Source: Rotaria sp. Silwood1
Lineage: Eukaryota > Rotifera > Eurotatoria > Philodinida > Philodinidae
Assembly (NCBI GenBank): GCA_905250075.1
Contig: CAJNOP010000184.1
Coordinates: 248,001-312,000 of the forward strand
DNA length: 64,000 bases
Direction of reading: 5' to 3'
Shown: positions 1-10,900 of the stretch, in pieces
Layout of the letters: the number at the start of each line of letters is the position of its first letter
How positions within the stretch are numbered: position 1 is the stretch's first letter
The notes under the pieces: generated by a model
Databases searched by the model: none
What the model was told of the DNA's origin: nothing
The model's input: only the letters and a program-made list of their open reading frames with translations
Position numbers and translations under genes: made by a program

Positions 1-214
1 ATAATTAAAACATTAACAAAAAAAAAGAAATAAATTAATTGTTTTAATGATTAGAATAAATATAATTTAGAAAAATTTATTTTTAATAAACCAATAGATA
101 AATGATTTGATGAAAAACTAACTAACTAACAGCTGTTGTTTATTTATTTCTATTGTTTGATTATAATTCTTAGTTTAATAATATATATTGTCTTAAAAGA
201 TAATTTATTAAATA

Positions 215-827
215 ATGACATTAAGTGAATTAGAAGAAGAAGCTCGTAAACGTAAAGAACGTCTTACACAATGGAAATTAAAAAAACAAAATCAAACAAT
301 TAAACGAAAAGAATATGATGATGATGATGATGAAAATGAAACAGATAATAAAGATAAAAATAAAGATTCTCAAGAAGATATTATTGAATTTCCAAAACCA
401 ATATTTCGTAATTATAAACCAAATGAATCGGGAAATATATCAGGTGCTATTATTTTACCTAAACCAAAATTAATTGATGTTAAATCAATGGTAATACAAA
501 TAATATTTTCTTTTTGTTTTTTCATATATAATTATTATTTAGATTGAAGATCAAATTAAAAATCGAACAAATATAAATGATAATTCTATTATTGGAGTAA
601 CAGAAGATGTTGATTTATTATCATTAGCACCAAGAAAACCTGATTGGGATTTAAAACGTGATGTAGAAAAAAAATTAAAACGTTTAGAAAAACGAACAAC
701 ACGAGCTATTGCAGAATTAACACGTCAACGTTTATTAACTGAACAAAAACAATCTCAACAATCATTAGCTGAAGTTGTTGCTACAACTTCAAAATTAAAT
801 GAAGCAACACAAGATGATGATGATTAA
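215..827 (+). CDS. CCDC12: CCDC12-like pre-mRNA splicing factor (cwf18 family)
   Basis: Two exons, 215-490 and 543-827, joined by a 52-bp GT-AG intron, give a 186-aa protein. The start ATG gives the family-typical N-terminus MTLSELEEEARKRKERL, a charged coiled-coil segment. After a D/E/K-rich low-complexity stretch comes FRNYKP, then the block LLSLAPRKPDWDLKRDVEKK followed by a second helix rich in K/R/E and ending in an acidic tail. The PRKPDWDLKRD block is the hallmark of CCDC12/cwf18 proteins, which are small nuclear components of the activated spliceosome. Length is close to human CCDC12. An AATAAA polyadenylation signal lies at 868-873. The next gene starts only about 220 bp downstream in the same direction. 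Family assignment is confident; its role is taken from the family. Confidence 0.9.
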
Positions 828-1047
828 AATATCTTATTAAATCATTTTTTTTTGTTGTGTTTGTGTAAATAAAAAAAATCATTAAGAAGAAGAAGAAGAA
901 AAGAATTTTCATTAATTTTTTTTTGTTTTTAAGATAATGTTTATTCATTTAAAATATATTTATAAATTTAATTGAACTTTGTTAGTTCATTTCTTAATGT
1001 CATATTGACATATTCGTTTAGCTTATTTATCTTCTATTTTAAATTCG

Positions 1048-1169
1048 ATGCGTTGTTCGACAGTATTGTCGAACAACACAAGAAGTATATCATCTATTGA
1101 ACAACCACTTATTCATCAAACAACAGTCAATACTAGCAAACTGGAGTATTTAACTGATTGGTTTACTGG
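1048..1169 (+). other. MOB2 first exon A (canonical candidate)
   Basis: ATG at 1048, open for 40 codons plus 2 nt, then GGGTAAGA donor (exon ends phase 2). The last residues, EYLTDWFTG, resemble the start of known MOB2 proteins, so I take this as the main start. It lies about 220 bp after CCDC12. Confidence 0.65.
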
Positions 1170-4100
1170 GTAAGATATTAAACAATTATTTCAATTTGAT
1201 ATTTGAATATTATCTTCATTTATTTTAATAAATTGTTACAAATATTAAGGCTAAAAATAATTCTATTAAACTTTTGCATAATAATATATGTATGGTTCGA
1301 TTTTTTTGAAATGACATACTCTCGAAATTTGTTATTGTAAAGATTTGAAAAAAAATGTTCTGCAAATTTCAAGTATAAAGTTTGCCTAAAGTAATATGTG
1401 ACACAAAACAAGAGAATCGAGTTGAATGTAGTTCGATTGAAAATATAAAGTTCATCTAAAAAAAACAATAGTTTGTTTTGTTTTGTTCTGTCAATTTATG
1501 ATTGCTTTTTATTTCAAAATTATTTTGAAATATAAGAAAAACAAAAAATAGTTTTATATGTCAAATCTAAGTTCGTTTTTTTTTTGTTCGATTGAATATT
1601 CACATAATAAAAATGTAAATATATAAATGAGGAACATATATGAATAGTTTGATTTGTTCTATCGAGTATAGATGATCGTTTAGGATAGAAATGACCTTCT
1701 CATATATTTACTAAAGATGATATATATGTGATATTTGTTTTTTCTCTCAGTGTCATAGAGTTCTTGCTGTTCATTGATTGATCGAGCTAATTCTCTCTCT
1801 CTTTTATAACCTTGCTTCTTTTCTATTTGTTTTCATAAGGCGTGTCTATCTGTCTTTTAAAGAGAAGGTCATTGGCCTTTTTACTTTATTATCTTATTGA
1901 TCAAGTTTTAATAGAATTAAATTAATAGTTTAAATAAATAATTGAAAATTAAAGATAAAGTTAGAAATCATAATGAGTTCAAAGAGAAGAAATCGATATT
2001 TGATTATTGTTTAATAAAAAATAACATTAACCGTGAATATGACAGTTCAAATATGGACATTGAGTTGAATTTCGATTGTGTGTATCAATGTGTCACCATC
2101 AAGGGAATAGTGGCGTGATTGTGCTATGTTTGTTTTGATTGATTCTCTTTTTCTTTTTTCTTCTTCCGTTGTTGTAACGTCGTCATGTTCTCTTGTTCTT
2201 TTTCTCACTTGAAGAGAGAAGCTCGTGCGAGGTATTAAAGAAATACGGAGAAACGATCGACGGGAGAATGAGACCATACTGATGTCAACATTTTACTAGA
2301 CCATGGGTATTCTTAGCTTGTCATTTATATTCACTTCTGCTTCATCTAATACGTAAGTTATTATTTTTTTTTTTGAATTCCAATAAAAGAAAAATGTTTT
2401 CTTCACGTATCATATTGATCAATTGTAATTATTTCTATAGAAAAGAAATTTATTTTTAGGATTTGCATTAGTTATGAGATAAATATAAACGATTATGTTT
2501 TTCTCATTTTGAACCCTAATCTAATATTAATACGATTGGAAGAAAGAAGAAAAAAAAAATAGGTTTTCTGTTTTTTCTTTTTTGCTTTTAATAAAAAGTT
2601 TCTTAAGAAAGAAAAAAAAAAAACGAAGATTGATGTTGGTTGTTGCTCAATCCCTTTGTGTATTTCGTATGTCCACAAAAGAAGAGCAGACGACCTAAGC
2701 CATCTAGAGAGATTACGGCAACAGAATAGTGGACGACAACGATCAAATCGATTGACCTTCATAACGTGCTTCGTATGTTGTTTAATCGTTATTCGTTGTC
2801 AAATCCTAGTGGAAGCAAATCTTTTCCCCCTTTCTCTCTTTTTCTCTCTCTCTCTCTCATTCTCGCTCTACCTGTTACCATTGTAAAGTGTGTTGTTGAT
2901 CGAGCAGCGAGAATCGGTATAGCAATGAGAAACAGAACGAGAGTAAAAAGCGAGAAACAGCAGCATTTGCAAAATAATGACATCATAAAAAACGGAAGCT
3001 TGAAGAGAACTGTGAGAATAAAGAGAAGAGAAACAGAAGGAACCATCTGGAGGCGAAGTGTCGTCGTCTCTTCATTTACTATGTTCGTCTTTCCACTCTG
3101 GTACGTTATTCTTAACTAAACAGATGACCATTTATTGATAAATATTTAAAATAGATGGATAATTTTCTTTTTTTTCTTTTTGGACCTTTCATAATCATAA
3201 AAAAAGTGAAAACATTTGTCTTTTTTTTCCTTATTATTGATATCTTATGAACAAATAAAAGCTTAATATTATACTCTTGAGTTTTGTTATTATTGTCTAT
3301 AGAGATATTAATATTGCATTCACCGTATGATCATAACAAATGGATTTTTTTTTTTTTTTATTGACGTTAAGAGATCAAGTTTAAAAAAGTCATGAGAAAA
3401 GTAATATAAAGTTCTCAAAACAAAAGAGAGAAAATAAAAATAATATTTCGTTTTCGAACTATTAATTTTTAACAAGAAATTGGTTACAAACAGGTGTAAA
3501 ATGGTTTCATTTTTTTCTTCTTACATTTATCGATCATATGTTTGATTAATTTATTTTTCTTTTTTTTTTTTTTTAATATTTGAATCATTCTTATTCAAAC
3601 CAATGAATATATAGAAAAAAGAAAGAGACAAAAAAAAAAAAAAAAAAAAACTGCGCCCCCCTAAAAAACATTTTTTTTGGGGATTTTTTTTTTTTTTTGC
3701 GAGATGTCTATGGTTTACGTTGCATGTGTTATGACATGCATTACATCTCAAATAATGTTGCAACAGAAGAAGATGATAAGCATTTCTTCTTTAACATAGT
3801 GAGCATTTTTATAGTTAATTTTTATCACACAAGTTCAAAGTTCGATTTATCAAAAACAAAAAAGAAAAAAAAAAAAGAAATCTGTCTTTCTATATGCAAT
3901 TTTTTTTCTTTCCTGTCGTTATAAATTATTAAATAATGAACAATTTATTTCGGTAAGAATTGTTTTTATTTGACGTAACCGTAGAGTCGCACAAGTTAAT
4001 ATTTACCGATAATGATTCATAGTCTGAGTAGATAATAACAAGTTATATTTATACTTCTAATGAAGAGTTGACAGAAACAAAAAAAAAGATAAACAAAAAT

Positions 4101-6023
4101 TCAGTAATATTATCACATAGATACAACAACGATGCAATTACATTCGAGTGCAAATGTTTTAGATTCGGAAAAATCTTTTTGGAGTAATCCAATATCAAAT
4201 TTATTTCATATATTATTTTTTCAGTGGAGGTAGGTAGTAGTTAACAAAAAAAAAAAGAAGACGAAAAATCCTATGACACATAATTCAGAAAAACCTTGTA
4301 CATTGTCAAATATTAGTCATGAGAAAAGATGAAGAAAATTCGTTGATGCGTAACCAGCTTTTTATTTTCTAATGCATTTTTTACTTTTTATCGATACATA
4401 AAAAGACGTTAAAAATGGTCAGGTTCATTAGTCGAGAAACAATTCTCAATAGATTTCAACACATACATTTTTTATGTCCGAATATATTATCAAAAGTGAC
4501 AAATCATCGACATATGTAAGTTATTAGTTGTTCGTTGTTTTAATATTAGATAAAAATAAATGAACATTTTTCGATGAAAGATGTATGTGCTTTTTTTTTA
4601 TATTAATTACGCAAAATAAGGCAAAGCACAGAGTGGCAGTATAGATGAGTTTTGACTGATAAAAAAAAAAAACCAAAAATTACTGATGTTGGATCAGTTA
4701 TAGGTGAATAAAAAATGAAAAAAAAAAGTAAATGAGTAAAACATGTAGGGCAATGGGCCGTGACTAGTTTACATATCTTTTTTTTTTTATATGTATGAAA
4801 TAATCGATGCGTGCCCTTTCTCTTCATTTAGGCTCCATTTTTACGTAAATATTATTTATATTTATACTTTAAAATAATATCGATTTTTAATTTAAAGGAA
4901 ACAACGTCGAAAAAACGAAGGAGCTGGTCCAACAGTTAAAGAATCATCACCACCTCCGAGTGATCCACCAAATGTTACAATAACAAATTCTAATGAAAAT
5001 CCTAATCAATCTTTTATCTCATCAATAACTCCAACTCAATCAAATTCATTAAATTCTTCAATCAATAGTGGTTTACTTTATCTTCAACCCGAATATGCTG
5101 TATTTACACGATCAATTGCTGAATGTAATATTCATGAATTAATTCGACAACCTAATGGTGTAGATAAAAATGAATGGATTGCAAATAATAGTTCGTAGTT
5201 TTATTTTTCTTTTTTTTAATTATTTAAAGGAAAATATTTTTTCGAGATAAAATAAATTACTATTTTATTTATCTTTTTTTTGTTATAGTTGTTGCTTTTT
5301 TCAACCATGTGAACGCTTTGTACAATGCAATGTGTGACTTTTGTACACTAACAACGTGTCCAGTAATGACCGGTCCTCAGAACAGGTTTGATGTTTTTTT
5401 TCTTTATCTATTTAATTTTTATTATTAAAAAAAAACTTTAATAATATTCATAGTTCGTATTTATGGCTTGATGAACGAAATAAAAAAGTAAAATATTCCG
5501 CACCACAATATATTGACCTTTCAATGATGTTTATACAAAAAACACTTTCCGATGAAACAATATTTCCTACAAGACTTGGTAAAATAATTTAGAACAAAAA
5601 AAAAATCTGAATTAAAATTTTTTTTTGTTTCTTTTTGTCTCAGATCAACAATTTCCTTTATATTTTGATTCACTTGTACGTAAAATGGTTCGTCTAATAT
5701 ATCATGCTATTGCACATTTATATGCTGTTCATTATCGTCAATTAATTGAATTACAATTACATCCACATTTGAACAGTTTATTTCTTCATTTTATTTCATT
5801 TTTAATCACATCGAATATAATCTCTTCTGATTGTTCAATTGTACATACGAATTCTAGTGGAACACTTTCATCTTCATTGACAACACCCGGTCAAACAGAT
5901 GCACGTGAACTTCGAACAGAACTTGAAACTTTAGATTCTTTATATCAATTATTGGCAAATCAATGGCGACATGTTTATGGACAAACATGTGCACAAAAAC
6001 GAAAAACAACAAACAATGAATGA
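1048..6023 (+). CDS. MOB2: MOB kinase activator 2-like protein
   Basis: Exons 1048-1169, 4898-5190, 5289-5385, 5454-5578 and 5644-6023 keep one frame through GT-AG introns and give about 338 aa. Exon 1 ends in DWFTG and joins a basic KQRRKNEG stretch, matching the DWLMGK-like start of animal MOB2. A Ser/Pro/Asn-rich linker follows (about residues 45-115), then the Mob domain (about 125-300): NEWIANN, AFFNHVNALYNAMCDFC, YLWLDERNKKVKYSAPQYID and FPLYFDSLVRKMVR. The zinc ligands appear as CTLTTC and HAIAHLYAVH. MOB proteins bind and regulate NDR/LATS kinases; MOB2 partners NDR1/2. The Thr/Ser-rich C-terminal tail (SSGTLSSSLTTPGQTD) is not part of the core domain. The first intron is 3.7 kb, unusually long here, and contains other possible first exons. 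The identification is firm; the choice of exon 1 is likely but not proven. Confidence 0.87.
2303..2352 (+). other. Candidate alternative first exon B of the MOB2 gene
   Basis: ATG at 2303, 16 codons (MGILSLSFIFTSASSN) plus 2 nt, followed by a strong ACGTAAGTT donor. The exon ends in phase 2, the phase needed to enter the shared exon at 4898. It encodes a short hydrophobic N-terminus. Inference from phase and donor only. Confidence 0.35.
2766..3100 (+). other. Candidate alternative first exon C of the MOB2 gene
   Basis: An open frame runs from ATG 2766 (or from the internal ATG 3081, giving MFVFPLW) to a TGGTACGT donor at 3101, again phase 2. The long version would add a basic, Arg-rich N-terminus of about 112 aa with a hydrophobic start; the short one adds 7 residues. 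The upstream part overlaps a CT-rich tract, so the long form may be chance. Confidence 0.3.
2822..2870 (+). repeat. CT-rich polypyrimidine tract
   Basis: A run of mixed C/T dominated by CTCTCT dinucleotides in the first MOB2 intron, just before candidate exon C. Such tracts are common around core promoters as well as being simple microsatellites; nothing more can be said from sequence. Confidence 0.7.
3629..3699 (+). repeat. Poly-A / poly-C / poly-T homopolymer cluster
   Basis: About 20 A, then CTGCG and six C, AAAAAA, a T run, GGGG and about 16 T within 70 bp. The A and T runs and the C6/G4 runs are mutually complementary, so the segment could fold into a hairpin. It may also be an assembly-fragile site. 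Confidence 0.6.
4132..4229 (+). other. Candidate alternative first exon D of the MOB2 gene
   Basis: ATG at 4132, 32 codons plus 2 nt, then a GGTAGGT donor; phase 2, compatible with the exon at 4898. It reads MQLHSSANVLDSEKSFWSNP and ends FHILFFQWR after splicing. About 670 bp upstream of the common exon. It is longer than expected by chance for a phase-matched ATG-to-donor frame, but unproven. Confidence 0.35.
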
Positions 6024-6805
6024 AATATAAAATATTCATTTGTCATTAACGGAGAAAAACATATTTTTAAATCAATATATATATCTATAAATATAAATAT
6101 ATATATATATAAAATGATTGCTCGACTATTTCCGAGTATGATTTCTTTTTTTCTTTTTGTTCTTGTTCTTGGTTCATTTATCTTTACATGTGTTAGCTGC
6201 ATTAAAAAACAGTGACAGTTTATTAACGAATTTTACATTGTTTCTCTCCGTATTTGTGTGTCTTTTCTCTTCTGTATGAAAAAAAAAACAACAATGACCA
6301 ATGCGTCTTATTTAATGTTCATTTATTTAAAATAACAAAACATTGACAAAATAATACAAGAAATATCTTCATTTTATTGATTTATTTTTTGTTTTCAAAA
6401 GATTTAAAATGTAACAAGCGCTATTTTTATATTTGGCCTTCTTTTTTCAAAAAAAGAAGTTATTTAGTCAAAGAAAGTCTATCGTCAACAAACGAATGAT
6501 AAGATAAATATTGTCACCTGCTCAGTTTTCTCTACCATTTTTATATTCATTGCCGTTATTCTTCTAATCGAATAAATATTTAGTTTAAATTTCAATCAAT
6601 ATGATTTATTGAAAACAATATTATAATCATTATCTAAACCATTTACTTTCGGAATGCAGTATGTGATATAGCTAAAATTAATTCGTTTACATTATCAATT
6701 CTATTTGATGAATGAGGAAAGAATCATCATTCTATCACGTACACATATAATGATAAGCGTAACTTCTGATCATGTCTAAGAAAAAATTTTCTTTTTACAT
6801 ACAAG

Positions 6806-7950
6806 ATGGATGAAAGTGAGCCATCAAAGTATATAGAAAAAATTATTCTTGAAATTCTCGATCGGTTTGTATTATTTAATAAGTTTTGTGTATAACGAAA
6901 AAGAAAAGTAAAATATTCTTCTAGTCAACGTTTTTCTTTTCATCAATGGCAAATTCGTCGTATTAAGAAATTTAATATTGCAAAATTTAATGCAAGTGAA
7001 GCAGCTTATGCTTTTCTTAAACAATATAATGGAGAAACTTTTGTTAAAGCTCAAAAAGTAAAGAAATCTTTTTTAGTTTTAGTTATTTGGTAAAACTTCT
7101 AATTTATATTATTAGATTATTGTTCGGTACAATAATCAAGAAATACGTCTTTGTGTACGTGATTTAATTTGTGCGTAATTTCTTTTTTTTTTGATACAAT
7201 ATTGAAATATTGTTCGTTAATGATAATTAGATGGAAAATTTGATGAAAATTCAAATAAAATTTCTGATTCAATAGTCGAATTTATTTATCGAAAACGAAT
7301 GTTTACGTATGTGTTTTTGTTCGCATGATTAATGTTTAATTTTATAAATATTTAGTGAGATTAAATGGCCGACAACAATAATCAATCAAATGAATCGAGT
7401 AGAATCAGAAAATGATAAAAATGAATTGGTGAGTTAAAATTTAATTATCTAAATTATTTATTTGTACAAAGAAAAAACTAGACAAGATTGCATAGCATAC
7501 CATCGTTTTCAGGTAAAGTAAGTATACCTATTAACCAACGAATTATTCATATTAATGGTGATTATTCTTTAATTGATGCTGATAAGAGAGATAATGTCAG
7601 TACTTCGTAAGTCGACGAATATCTACTTGTGTTTATTTATTTGAGAATATATGATAGAATTGACCGATATATGTCATGCAACGATCAAGATAATAATCAA
7701 TTGTTATCAATGAGTTCTGGAACGGAAAATGTTACTAGTTCATTATATCATGATTGTCAAGTTCATCAACCACCTTCCAGTCCACAAAGATTTATTGCTT
7801 ATGATGGTTAGGAATTATTTTACTTTTTATTTTCTATATTTTATTTTTATTTTAGATAGAAGTCTTCCATCGAGTAGTCATACGATGGATGATGAAAGTC
7901 ATTGTCGAAGTTCAATTTTTATTTATATTGATCAAATTAAAAGTCTTTAA
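6806..7950 (+). CDS. Unknown protein, eight small exons
   Basis: Exons 6806-6864, 6925-7057, 7116-7170, 7231-7306, 7356-7428, 7482-7606, 7646-7806 and 7856-7950 splice in frame with GT-AG introns of 39-60 bp to give 258 aa. I do not recognise the family. Residues 22-65 (FSFHQWQIRRIKKFNIAKF, then AAYAFLKQYNGETFVKAQ) have the alternation and NGE turn of an RRM-like or small alpha/beta domain, which is only a suggestion. The C-terminal half is polar and rich in S, D, H and Q and looks disordered. There is no signal peptide or membrane segment. Donors are GT but some are weak (GTGCGT, GTTAGG), so single boundaries may be off. Continuity through eight exons makes a real gene likely. It starts 0.8 kb after MOB2 in the same direction. 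Confidence 0.65.
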
Positions 7951-10900
7951 TATCATTAAAAACTTTGCTTCGAAATAATACGCGAAATTTTTCATGCACT
8001 ATCTTGCTTATTAGATATAATTATTGTAACAAGAAAGATTGATTTTTCCTTTCGTATTCGAAATTTTTTTTTTTTTTCTAAATAAAATAACTAATATCAA
8101 TAACCAATATCAATTTTCATTTCTATGATACAAATAGTTAATCAGTGTTTCTTTTATTTGAACGATATGTATATTTAATAAGAAAACAAAAAAAAAGAGT
8201 TTTTATCACTATCAAATAAACATTCTTGTTTAGCCTAGAAATTTTTGTAAATCAAATTATCAAGTGAAAAATCAAGTAGAGATAATTTATTATTGATGAT
8301 CCGACTATAGTGAAGTATTTAACAACTTAATCATTTAGTAAAATGAATTGATGATAAAAAGTAATTTTCGAGAATCTATATGCTACAATAGTTGAATGTT
8401 TGAAAAGAAATATAAATTTGTTTGATCATATGAGTAAATAGTGTAATGAATCTAACTATAAGATTATTGACAGAATAAATAAAAATATAATTATAAATAA
8501 CACATTCTGATAGTGTAGAGAATAATACATTTGCAAATATTATTATTCTTATTTGCTTATTATATTAAAAGAAAGTCTGATGATATTGTTGAGAATACAA
8601 GGTAAATAGAATTTAATGTTTTAAAATTTCTCATAGATGAAATGAAATTAATTCAATAAAACATACAAAAATCATTACTCTTTGCTTTTTCTTTGATTAA
8701 GCTTTTTCTTTTGAAAATCCATATAGCTGTTATTTTTAGTTTCTATTTAAAAAAGAGTTCAGTTTAAAATAAAAACGATACAAAAGGTATTATTTTACTT
8801 AAACTAAGTATTGTTAAATAAAAATTTGTTAATTTGACTTTTATCTTTAGAAGGAATCATCTATTCAGTATAATACCTTGGTGTACCTTAAAGAAGTGTC
8901 AATTCAGTTTAATCCTTATTAGGAATAAACTGCTATAAATCATACTGAAAAACATATTTTTGTTTTCAAGGAATTAATATCTAGATTAACATAGCAAAGT
9001 TGTTAATGATAACAGATGTTTTGAGATATAGTTAAACTCGATTAGAACATTTCATTTTATATGCTCATTCAAATTCATACAGTTCAGAAGAAAATAAAGT
9101 TTTAATTAGTTTATGATCAAGAATGCGATTCTGATTTGCTAACTGAATGTTTTTCAACAGAGAATAGTCATAATAAAAATTTCTTAGATATCGAAAATTT
9201 TTTATCTATTATCTGAATGAGAAAAAAAATATGTTGTTGAAACAATAATCATACAAAATAAATATCTTGAAGAAAATAATTTTTCAATATCAACATTCTC
9301 TGCTGATTCACAATGTGTACCTTATGGTAATATCGTTTTCAGACAATCATCATTAAAATCTGAAAACAATGTTCACTTTTTAGATTTATTATAATTAATT
9401 ATGAAATATTCCCTAAATTGAAAGGATAAGATCTAGATACAAAAATTTACCTGTGTCTATCTGTAACATAGTTACCATCTGATAGGAATGACTGTGCGGA
9501 ATGAAAAAACAGAGCACTCATATACATTAGATTTCAAGTTAACCAAGGAGTTATATCCCAAAATGAAGTATACGAAACTCGTATGCACTGTAAAACGATT
9601 CTATACATTTGCTATTCCACTATATATGATCATATATTGGTTTATTACATGGCTCAGTATTACGATCGTACTTCTTTGTATGCGATATGGAGAAATACGA
9701 TCGTTCAGGGCCAGATACTAAGTAAAGTGGAGGTTGTATACTATCTTTGTATTAGAATTTCGTCAACGATCGTATTTCTTCGGATATGAGATACGGAGAA
9801 ATACAACCGTAAAATTGCGTCATGTAACACGTCATTGTACTGTGACTGATGGTAGTTTACGAATATGTTTTTTTTTGACCTGTGGATGATTTTAAGCATG
9901 ACGATCATTGTTATTAAACTATTGAATAATTGAATCGATTGTTCAGTGATGTATACATGAATATGTGATGTAATAGTTATTAAGAGTTAGAGAGTGAGTC
10001 TGAACATAAGAATATAATAACTTTTCTTTTTTGCAATAGAAATAGCTTTCATGTAAATAATTATATTAATTTCTATGTTATTTTTTATAAATATTTATAT
10101 AGAGCATACGTTTTATTTCAAACATAAAGAAAACGACACAGAATCCTATGAATGATAAAAAAACTAAATCGTTCTCAATTTCAAATCTTTTATTTAAAAT
10201 ATTGAAATTTCAAGCATAGAATCTCTAAAAACAATATACTACTATTTTTTGATCGTATATCATAGATAGAATTTCAGAATTTGACATATAAAAACATATG
10301 ATAAAAATATTCAGAATTAATTTTTCTTAGTACCCAATAAAAATCAAATTTTATACAACGAAAAATTGATCTTGTAGAACGAGTCTCTGTTGTATGTCAC
10401 GTCATCTCTTGCATTTTACTTAATTTACATTTATATCTAGATATCTATATTTAATCTGTTAGTAAAATCATTAACGATTAGTTCATTAGATAGAAGCGCT
10501 TTTTAATTGATGTTAAACAGCTTGTAGTTGTTTTTTTTTCAATTATAGAAGTGATTCATGTAAATATGTTGTTCAGCATCGAGTTTCTAAATAAATAAAA
10601 GATATTGAAAATAACTTGAGACATTTTTATTTATGATTTCGTTGGCAATGATAGCTAATATTAGTGAACACAAAAGAAAGTGAACAACAAAAATATGATT
10701 GCACTTGAAACGTAATTATCTTGAAAATGATATTTATATTCGCATAAATATTAGTTTTTTTTAATTGTTTTGACAACAAAGATCTAGAAAAATTACTGAA
10801 AATTTCAAATTGTTGAAAGATATTTATTAGAACTTTTGATTCCATTTTATTAACATAATCAAGTGTCAATATTTGACTTATTTACAAATGCAAGAGATAT

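Noticed and set aside
5854..6202. Minus frames near the 3' end of MOB2
   Set aside because: Shadows of the MOB2 last exon and its 3' UTR.
9488..9789. Two overlapping plus frames of 77 and 68 codons
   Set aside because: They run through the hairpin repeats and have no domain or coding signal.
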